DNA of 21,191 nucleotides from JBHHZI01 sp046757965. GTDB taxonomy: Bacteria; Acidobacteriota; Polarisedimenticolia; SMYD01. A program made the translations under genes and the position numbers. Below, piece by piece: positions 16,798-21,191 of this stretch (positions are counted from its first letter, which is position 1; each line of letters starts with the position of its first letter). The notes below the pieces were generated by a model. It searched no databases and was not told the origin of the DNA. It worked only from the letters and a program-made list of their open reading frames with translations. Location of the stretch: assembly GCA_046757965.1 (NCBI GenBank), contig JBHHZI010000046.1:1-21191 (forward strand), in the 5' to 3' direction.

Positions 16798-17187
16798 ACC
16801 ACCCACTGGCTTGCCCCTTGGCGAAACCCCGATGGTTCCGCTCTCCGGCCGATCCAGGCGGGCCGGGTCGTGTCTGATGATCAACCCTGGATGTTCACCT
16901 CGCGCCGGCCGGCGCTCCGCGCGAGCGGGACGCAACCGGCCGGATCCTCGTTGATGTGGGATGGGACGAGCCCGCGGGGCGCGCCGCGCCACCCTTGAAG
17001 AGGGTGATCATCCTGCTCCTCGAGTCATGCCCCGCCCAGGCGCAAGACCGCCCGCTTCGGCGATCTGGCGATCCCGACAAGATCCGCTGCCTTGGTCTTC
17101 AGCCGATCTTCTGATTAGTTCTGTTCGAACGCGTGTGACTCGACGATCTTCGTTCCGGCGAGGCAGAGCCTCCCCGGGGCGCCCGGG
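16798..17187 (-). other. Long 5' leader of the dnaG-rpoD transcript
   Basis: About 385 nt separate the predicted transcript start (near 17181) from the dnaG ATG. On the minus strand the leader holds an 8-bp stem (17045-17052 with 17059-17066, one G-U pair), a CACCC-N7-GGGTG hairpin (16990-17006), and a 38-codon frame (17011 to 16895, starting MITLFKGG) preceded by AGGAG at 4 nt. The small frame turns Arg/Ser/Pro-rich and I do not recognise it. The rpsU and yqeY genes that often precede dnaG are not here. I see no tRNA. Confidence 0.4.
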
Positions 17188-17216
17188 AATATAGGGTGAA
17201 AACCTCATGGTGTCAA
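17188..17216 (-). promoter_or_regulatory. Near-consensus σ70 promoter for dnaG-rpoD, overlapping the larB stop codon
   Basis: Minus-strand TTGACA (17216-17211, perfect) and TATATT (17193-17188, 5 of 6) are separated by exactly 17 bp. The larB stop codon TGA (17215-17213) is part of the -35 element. This is one of the two strongest promoters in the window. Confidence 0.75.
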
Positions 17217-17998
17217 GAATTTGAACACTCCCCGGCAGTCGATTTCTGCCGGCTCCGGGTGCGGACAATGGCGTCGGCCGCCAGCGCCGCGCCCACGCCG
17301 TTGTCGATGTTCACCACCAGGAGTCCTCCGGCGCAGCTGTTGAGCATGGCGAGCAGGGCGCTGACCCCCCCGAAGGACGCGCCGTACCCGACGCTGGTCG
17401 GCACCCCGATGACCGGACAGGCGACCAGTCCGGCGATGACCGACGGCAGGGCTCCCTCCATGCCGGCCACCGCGACGATCACCGACGCCGCCTGCAGTTC
17501 GGCGTGGCCGGCCAGGATGCGGTGCAGCCCGGCGACGCCGATATCCGACCGGCGGCTCACCCGGTGCCCGAGGACCTCGAGGGTCAGGGTCGCCTCGTCG
17601 GCCACCGGCAGGTCGGTGGTGCCGGCGCAGCAGACCAGCACACCACTCTCCCGCGGGCTGGGGCACGGGCCGCAGATGGCCAGGCGGGCCCGGCGGTCCA
17701 CCCGGGCGGCGGGCAGGGCGGCGGCCACCGCCTCCAGGGTGTCCGCCGACAGGCGGGTGGCGATCATCGGGGTGCCGGCCGCCTGCATGCGCTCGGCGAT
17801 GCGAACGATCTGCTCGGCCGACTTGCCCTCGCCGTAGATGATCTCCGGCACGCCGCGCCGTAGCATCCGATGATGGTCGATGCGGGCATCACCGATATCC
17901 TCGAACGGCAGGCGAGACAGAGCCTCGAGAACTTCCTCGACAGCCACATCCCCCGCGCGCAGACGCAGGAGGAGACGACGGATCCGGTCCGGGTGCAT
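17213..17998 (-). CDS. larB: LarB, pyridinium-3,5-biscarboxylate mononucleotide synthase (nickel-pincer cofactor)
   Basis: A 261-residue protein of the PurE-like AIR-carboxylase superfamily. LarB carboxylates and hydrolyses nicotinate adenine dinucleotide in the first step of nickel-pincer nucleotide synthesis. The N-terminal helical part has DHHRMLRRGVPEIIYGEGK (41-59). The Rossmann-like core has Glu181 in AGMEGALPS and Cys222 in LNSCAGG, matching the Glu and Cys implicated in catalysis in the characterised Lactobacillus enzyme. The length is typical. The start is ATG 17998; it has no Shine-Dalgarno sequence. larC, larE and larA are not in the window. It lies upstream of and codirectional with dnaG and is divergent from pilZ. 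Confidence 0.93.
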   Translation of the reverse strand: MHPDRIRRLLLRLRAGDVAVEEVLEALSRLPFEDIGDARIDHHRMLRRGVPEIIYGEGKSAEQIVRIAERMQAAGTPMIATRLSADTLEAVAAALPAARVDRRARLAICGPCPSPRESGVLVCCAGTTDLPVADEATLTLEVLGHRVSRRSDIGVAGLHRILAGHAELQAASVIVAVAGMEGALPSVIAGLVACPVIGVPTSVGYGASFGGVSALLAMLNSCAGGLLVVNIDNGVGAALAADAIVRTRSRQKSTAGECSNS

Positions 17999-18111
17999 GG
18001 GAGCGGGGATCTTACCATTCCGTCACCGCCTGGCCGGACAGACTCCGCGCCGCGACCCGGCGGCGAGCGGACCGCTGGACCGCGGCGATTGCCTGCCCCC
18101 AAACGGTTGCA

Positions 18112-18140
18112 TTGACACCGATCCCGGCCGCCAATAGCCT
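18112..18140 (+). promoter_or_regulatory. Predicted pilZ-ubiX-ubiA promoter giving a leaderless mRNA
   Basis: TTGACA (18112-18117, perfect) and TAGCCT (18135-18140) are 17 bp apart. The -10 ends 7 nt before ATG 18148, so the transcript should start at about the A of the start codon. The -10 keeps the important T1, A2 and T6. Confidence 0.6.
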
Positions 18141-18147
18141 TTTTCTC

Positions 18148-18837
18148 ATGTCACCTCGCGGACAGGAGAAACGCCGGCACGTCCGGGTGGAGGAGCGGCT
18201 GACCCTGCGCACCGTCGATGCGGCCGGGCTGGGAACCATCGAGATGGAGACCGCCAACCTCAGCCTCGGCGGCGCCACCTGCCTCTCCCGGAAGCCGATC
18301 CCGCCGATGACCCGCCTGCAACTCTCCATCTTTCTGCCCTCGACCGACGGGCGCAACGCCACGCTGCATTATCCGGTGCAGGTGGAAGCCGTGGTCGTGC
18401 GCACCGAGCGGCTTGGCCCGGACGGCGCCATCGCCGCTGATTGCGACGGCGAGATGGTACGGGATGTCCCCGGTCCCGGCCTGTCCGGCCATGACGACAC
18501 GCTGCCGGCCGGTGTCGACCTCGCTGCCCTCCCCGGGCTCGAGGATCCCCCGTTTCCCGCGGCCGGCCCGACGTCGGCCACCGGGCTGGCCGGCCTGAGC
18601 GCGGCCCTGCCGTCGCTGGGTCCGGCGAGCACACGGAGTAGCCGTACCGCGCGACCGGCAGCGGCGGGCAACAGCGCCGCGGCCGCCCCAGAGGCGGAGG
18701 CGCCGGACCACGGAGCAGCGGCCCCGGGCGCGCCGGATCCGACGCTGCGCTACCGTCTGGCCGTCTTCTTCTCGCGCATGGCGAGCGGCGACCGTGATGT
18801 GCTGGCGCGCTTTCTCGGCGCCCCTGACACGGCGTGA
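18148..18837 (+). CDS. PilZ-domain protein, probable cyclic di-GMP receptor
   Basis: A 229-residue protein with one PilZ domain (about 5-105). The two ligand motifs are visible: R9xxxR13 in KRRHVRV, and N37xS39xxG42 in ANLSLGG, where Asn replaces the more usual Asp. c-di-GMP binding is therefore likely but not certain. Residues about 110-195 are rich in Pro, Ala and Gly and look disordered. A short helical segment ends the protein (196-229, with YRLAVFFSRM). I chose ATG 18148 because a promoter predicts transcription starting there; the TTG at 18112 lies inside the -35 element. It is the first gene of an operon: its TGA overlaps the GTG of ubiX by 4 nt. Confidence 0.88.
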   Translation: MSPRGQEKRRHVRVEERLTLRTVDAAGLGTIEMETANLSLGGATCLSRKPIPPMTRLQLSIFLPSTDGRNATLHYPVQVEAVVVRTERLGPDGAIAADCDGEMVRDVPGPGLSGHDDTLPAGVDLAALPGLEDPPFPAAGPTSATGLAGLSAALPSLGPASTRSSRTARPAAAGNSAAAAPEAEAPDHGAAAPGAPDPTLRYRLAVFFSRMASGDRDVLARFLGAPDTA

Positions 18838-19442
18838 GAGGCGAGTACATCGTCGGCGTCACCGGCGCCTCCGGCGCCGTGGTGAGTGTCGGCCTGCTGC
18901 GAGCCCTGGTGTGCGCCCCGGAGCTCGAACGGATCCATCTGGTCTTCTCCACCGCCGGGCTGGCGGTCACCGCGCAGGAACTCGACGCCGCGGGGCTGAC
19001 CGCCGCCGGCTTCGTCGAGCGCTTCCTCGACCGGTCACCACGGGTGGTGTCGTACCGGAACGACCAGATCGCCGCGCCGTTCGCGTCGGGCAGCCATCCC
19101 GTCTCCGGCATGGTGATCGTGCCGTGCAGCATGAACACGCTGGGCGCGGTGGCCGGTGGACTCTCTCCCAACCTGATCACCCGCGCGGCGGATGTCATGC
19201 TCAAGGAACGCCTGCCGCTCCTCCTGGCCGTCCGTGAGACACCCCTGGGCGCGACCCACATCGAGAACATGCTGCGCGCCACCCGGGCCGGCGCCATGAT
19301 CTTCCCGGTCTGCCCGGCCTACTACATCGCTCCGACCTCGGTGGCGGAGATCACCGACCACTTCGTCATGCGCCTTCTCGATCATCTCGGCGTCCCCGCG
19401 TCGACGGGCAAGCGGTGGGGCAGCCCACCCACCGCGCGTTGA
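18834..19442 (+). CDS. ubiX: UbiX-type flavin prenyltransferase
   Basis: A 202-residue flavoprotein of the UbiX/Pad1 family, which prenylates FMN to make the cofactor of UbiD-type decarboxylases. The N-terminal GVTGASGAVVSVGLL is the FMN-binding loop. SGMVIVPCSMNTLGAVAGGLS (91-111) and the C-terminal FPVCPAYYIAPTSVAEITDHFVMRLLDHLG are family hallmarks. The GTG start overlaps the pilZ stop codon (GTGA), which implies translational coupling. Because ubiA of the mqnP type follows directly and mqnD is in the window, its product most likely serves an MqnL-type decarboxylase in futalosine-dependent menaquinone synthesis. A role in ubiquinone synthesis is not excluded, but no ubiquinone gene is seen. 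Confidence 0.93.
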   Translation: MRGEYIVGVTGASGAVVSVGLLRALVCAPELERIHLVFSTAGLAVTAQELDAAGLTAAGFVERFLDRSPRVVSYRNDQIAAPFASGSHPVSGMVIVPCSMNTLGAVAGGLSPNLITRAADVMLKERLPLLLAVRETPLGATHIENMLRATRAGAMIFPVCPAYYIAPTSVAEITDHFVMRLLDHLGVPASTGKRWGSPPTAR

Positions 19443-20308
19443 CGTCGCCCGCCGCGTTCAGCCATCTGCGCGAGACGTTGTCGTTCGTCCGCTTCTCTCA
19501 CACCCTCTTCGCCCTGCCTTTCGCCCTGACGGGGATGTTGCTGGCCGCCGACGGCCTGCCGGCCCCCTCGACCGTTGCCTGGATCGTGGTCGCCATGGCC
19601 GGCGCCCGGACGGCCGCGATGGCGTTCAACCGCCTGGTGGACCGGCGCTTCGACGCCGCCAACCCGCGCACCCGGGATCGCTCCCTGCCGGCGGGACGAT
19701 TGACCCCGGCGCAGGGATGGGTGCTGTTTGGCGCGGCACTGCTGGCGCTTCTGCTGGCGGCCTGGCGCCTGAACCCGCTGGCGCTGGCGCTGGCACCGGT
19801 CGCCGTCGTCATCCTCTGCGGCTACTCCCTGACCAAGCGGTTCACCTCCTGGAGTCACCTGGTCCTCGGTCTCGCCCTGGCCGGTGCCCCGCTGGGCGCC
19901 TGGATCGCCGTGCGCGGCGACCTTGCCGTGGCCCCGCTGGCCCTCGCCGGCGGCGTTCTCTTCTGGACCGCCGGGTTCGATGTCATCTATGCCCTCCAGG
20001 ATGTCCCCTTCGACCGCCGGGCCGGACTTCACTCGCTGCCGGTCCGTCTCGGTCCGTCCCGCGCCCTGGCCGTGGCGCGTGGATTCCATCTTCTGGCAGG
20101 ACTGTTCTTCACCCTCACCGGCATCGTCTCGCACCTGGGGCCGGCCTATTTTCTCGGCGTGGCCATCGCGGCGGTGCTGCTCGTCGTCGAACACGCCCTC
20201 GTCAGGCCGGACGATCCGCGTCGCCTGCAGATCGCGTTCTTTCGCGTGAACGTCGCCGTCGCCTTGATCTTGCTCGGGGCGACGTCCGCCGACCTGCTTC
20301 TGACGTGA
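19415..20308 (+). CDS. mqnP: UbiA-family membrane prenyltransferase, MqnP-like
   Basis: A polytopic membrane enzyme with about eight predicted helices that transfers a polyprenyl chain to an aromatic acid. The first Asp-rich motif is NRLVDRRFD (72-80) with the adjoining NPRTRDRSLPAG. The second is DVIYALQDVPFDRRAGLHS (189-207). This second form is characteristic of the UbiA subgroup found in futalosine-pathway organisms (MqnP, acting on dihydroxy-naphthoate) rather than classical UbiA. The GTG at 19415 overlaps ubiX by 28 nt; a TTG at 19439, overlapping the ubiX stop as TTGA, is an equally plausible start. Neither has a strong ribosome site, so coupling to ubiX is likely. The gene ends 205 nt before HU. 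Confidence 0.9.
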   Translation: MGQPTHRALTSPAAFSHLRETLSFVRFSHTLFALPFALTGMLLAADGLPAPSTVAWIVVAMAGARTAAMAFNRLVDRRFDAANPRTRDRSLPAGRLTPAQGWVLFGAALLALLLAAWRLNPLALALAPVAVVILCGYSLTKRFTSWSHLVLGLALAGAPLGAWIAVRGDLAVAPLALAGGVLFWTAGFDVIYALQDVPFDRRAGLHSLPVRLGPSRALAVARGFHLLAGLFFTLTGIVSHLGPAYFLGVAIAAVLLVVEHALVRPDDPRRLQIAFFRVNVAVALILLGATSADLLLT

Positions 20309-20367
20309 CTTTCAGCGCCGCACCGTTCCACATCCCGCGCCAGTCAAGCGAAACAGCCGCCTCACCC

Positions 20368-20396
20368 TTGACAGTCCGTCACACCCCATGTATAAC
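20368..20396 (+). promoter_or_regulatory. Strong σ70 promoter of the HU gene
   Basis: TTGACA (20368-20373) and TATAAC (20391-20396) are separated by 17 bp: 6 of 6 and 5 of 6 matches. The predicted leader is about 110 nt, from near 20403 to the TTG start, and contains a perfect AGGAGG. Confidence 0.8.
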
Positions 20397-20500
20397 CGCC
20401 GCGGCGCGAGGGTCCGCGGTGGCGTCGGCCATGTCGGTTCACCGCTCGCAGGCGATCCATCTGTCCGGTCCACGGTGGCTGTCGCGACTAATCACTTGAG

Positions 20501-20506
20501 AGGAGG
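20501..20506 (+). promoter_or_regulatory. Shine-Dalgarno that decides the HU start
   Basis: AGGAGG lies 7 nt before TTG 20514. It shows that this TTG is the start and not the in-frame codon at 20388, which lies in the promoter. Confidence 0.9.
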
Positions 20507-20513
20507 TGGCACT

Positions 20514-20786
20514 TTGAACAAGGCAGACCTGATTGACATCATCGCCAAGGACGTCAACCTGAGCAAGGCGGACGCCGGTCGTGCACTGGATTCGTTCACC
20601 AAGCGGATCACGCAGTCGCTGAAGAAGGGCGAGAACGTGACCCTGGTCGGTTTCGGGACGTTCTCCGTCACGAAGCGCAAGGCACGGACCGGTCGCAACC
20701 CGCAGACGGGTGAGGCGATCAAGATCAAGGCGCGCAAGGTTCCGAAGTTCAAGGCCGGCAAGGACCTGATGACCGCCATCAAGTAA
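20514..20786 (+). CDS. HU-family histone-like DNA-binding protein
   Basis: A 90-residue protein, the standard HU length. N-terminal helices start MNKADLIDIIAKDVNLSKADA. The VTLVGFGTFSV strand (42-52) follows, then the β-arm RTGRNPQTGEAIKIKARKVP (58-77) with the DNA-intercalating Pro63 in the RNPQTG tip, and the closing PKFKAGKDL. It bends and compacts DNA as a dimer and helps replication, recombination and transcription control. The start is an unusual TTG, supported by AGGAGG at 7 nt and by the family N-terminus. It forms a single-gene unit with a near-consensus promoter and a perfect terminator, which suits high expression. Confidence 0.96.
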   Translation: MNKADLIDIIAKDVNLSKADAGRALDSFTKRITQSLKKGENVTLVGFGTFSVTKRKARTGRNPQTGEAIKIKARKVPKFKAGKDLMTAIK

Positions 20787-20818
20787 GCAGCCCTGTCATC
20801 GAGACAGAATGACACGAA

Positions 20819-20848
20819 GGGCGGCTCCCCACCGGAGCCGCCCTTTTT
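20819..20848 (+). terminator. Rho-independent terminator after the HU gene
   Basis: GGGCGGCTCC (20819-20828), loop CCACC, GGAGCCGCCC (20834-20843), then TTTTT (20844-20848): a perfect 10-bp GC stem followed by T residues. Confidence 0.93.
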
Positions 20849-20929
20849 CTGTTTTGCCTCGCTCTCGCCAGTCATGACTACTTCGAAGGACTCACGGATC
20901 TCAACACGCCCCATGACAGTGCACCGTTC

Positions 20930-21142
20930 TTGCCCGCCGACTCCCCGCCAAACGGTTTCTTCCCTGACGACCCGGACACGTGGTCCGAGGCCGTCCGGGC
21001 AGTGGGTCTGTGCGACGGAAGTTGTCCCAACGATGACATGACCTGTCGCAGTCTTGATCCGAACGATCCTGCCGGCGCCAACTGCTGGGGACAAGAATGC
21101 GGAACGTCGACACACACCCAACTGGACATCGATGCTCCGTAA
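20930..21142 (+). CDS. Short unidentified Cys-containing frame after HU (start uncertain)
   Basis: The frame ending in TAA at 21140-21142 is open from 20813. From about 20873 its residues look like real protein: Asp, Pro, Asn, Trp and Cys are frequent, and five Cys fall in the last 45 residues (CDGSC, MTC, ANC, QEC). The TTG at 20930 is the only common start codon in the likely coding part and has no ribosome site. Residues encoded at 20843-20872, in and after the terminator T tract, read like a hydrophobic signal-peptide core, but no ATG, GTG or TTG precedes them. It may be a 3' remnant of a secreted-protein gene, a gene with a rare start, or chance. I do not recognise the family. Confidence 0.35.
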   Translation: MPADSPPNGFFPDDPDTWSEAVRAVGLCDGSCPNDDMTCRSLDPNDPAGANCWGQECGTSTHTQLDIDAP

Positions 21143-21144
21143 GC

Positions 21145-21168
21145 GGTCAAGAACCGGCGTTCTTGACC
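21145..21168. promoter_or_regulatory. Perfect 10-bp inverted repeat near the window end
   Basis: GGTCAAGAAC (21145-21154), CGGC, GTTCTTGACC (21159-21168). It starts 2 nt after the stop codon of the + frame and overlaps a minus-strand stop codon. There is no T tract on either side within the window, so its role as a terminator is uncertain. Confidence 0.5.
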
Positions 21169-21191
21169 TTCGCGTCGATCTCCGATCGTAG
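21147..21191 (-). CDS. Possible C-terminal end of a minus-strand gene (mostly outside window)
   Basis: On the minus strand, 14 codons from the window edge read LRSEIDAKVKNAGS and end in TGA (21149-21147). The helix-like, charged composition looks like a protein end, but the piece is far too short to be certain. Confidence 0.3.
   Translation of the reverse strand, partial: LRSEIDAKVKNAGS

Noticed and set aside
16798..16992. 65-residue N-terminal extension of DnaG
   Set aside because: The extension is Arg/Pro-rich, unlike primases, and the family N-terminus begins at ATG 16797.
15829..16998. 389-codon + strand open frame opposite dnaG
   Set aside because: It is antisense to the primase core and zinc finger; composition is shadow-like.
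17041..17110. Possible tRNA or known riboswitch in the dnaG leader
   Set aside because: The hairpins do not form a cloverleaf, there is no T-loop GTTCRA pattern with a matching acceptor stem, and no riboswitch core that I recognise.
18009..18014. TAAGAT on the minus strand as a larB -10 element
   Set aside because: It is 10 nt before the ATG and has no acceptable -35 at 16-19 bp, so I do not call it a promoter.
19382..20194. 270-codon minus-strand frame opposite ubiA
   Set aside because: It is Gln/Gly/Arg-rich, antisense to a membrane prenyltransferase with intact motifs.
20492..21121. 209-codon minus-strand frame across the HU gene and its terminator
   Set aside because: It reads through the HU terminator hairpin and opposite a highly conserved HU sequence.

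Overview
The window is a stretch of GC-rich chromosome from a Gram-negative bacterium. It encodes a housekeeping sigma factor with region 1.1 and a large non-conserved insert, DNA primase, an HU protein, RNase D with an HRDC domain, a YgfZ-type protein, a PilZ protein and a secreted peptidase with MopE-like metal-binding repeats. Together with parts of the futalosine (MqnD-type) menaquinone pathway, this fits a delta-proteobacterium-like or neighbouring high-GC phylum. The sequence alone does not fix the taxon. I see no mobile element, tRNA, rRNA or CRISPR array, so this looks like core chromosome.

Layout. 1-169: the C-terminal end of an unidentified protein (+). 247-2039: a promoter, a 5' leader hairpin, a secreted subtilase with three 32-residue Asp/Cys repeats and a knottin-like tail, and its terminator. 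1997-5342 (-): pdxR-like MocR regulator, pdxS and pdxT in one direction, a pyridoxal 5'-phosphate (PLP) synthesis operon whose promoter carries an inverted repeat between -35 and -10. 5470-9694 (-): mqnD, a ygfZ-like gene, a four-helix membrane protein, an ornithine cyclodeaminase-family gene and an EthD-domain gene. 9796-10968 (+): RNase D. 11006-13114 (-): a secreted S9 peptidase. 13249-17216 (-): dnaG-rpoD, with a near-consensus promoter overlapping the larB stop codon and a leader of about 385 nt. 17213-17998 (-): larB. 18112-20308 (+): pilZ-ubiX-ubiA(mqnP-like) with overlapping ends. 20368-20848 (+): HU gene with promoter and terminator. 20849-21191: a short Cys-containing frame and the possible end of a minus-strand gene.

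Functional links. MqnD at 8846-9694 and the UbiX/UbiA pair at 18834-20308 belong to the same menaquinone route, although they sit about 9 kb apart. PdxS and PdxT make PLP, which the aminotransferase-like domain of the MocR regulator can be expected to sense. DnaG and RpoD form a short form of the macromolecular-synthesis operon.

The most interesting signals are regulatory. Three genes (pdxR, rnd, pilZ) lack a Shine-Dalgarno sequence and have a -10-like hexamer ending exactly 7 nt before an ATG, which predicts leaderless mRNAs. Other genes in the window have good Shine-Dalgarno sequences, so both initiation modes seem to coexist. The subtilase is also notable for combining MopE-type repeats with a six-cysteine knottin framework. 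I found no clearly new defence or mobile system.
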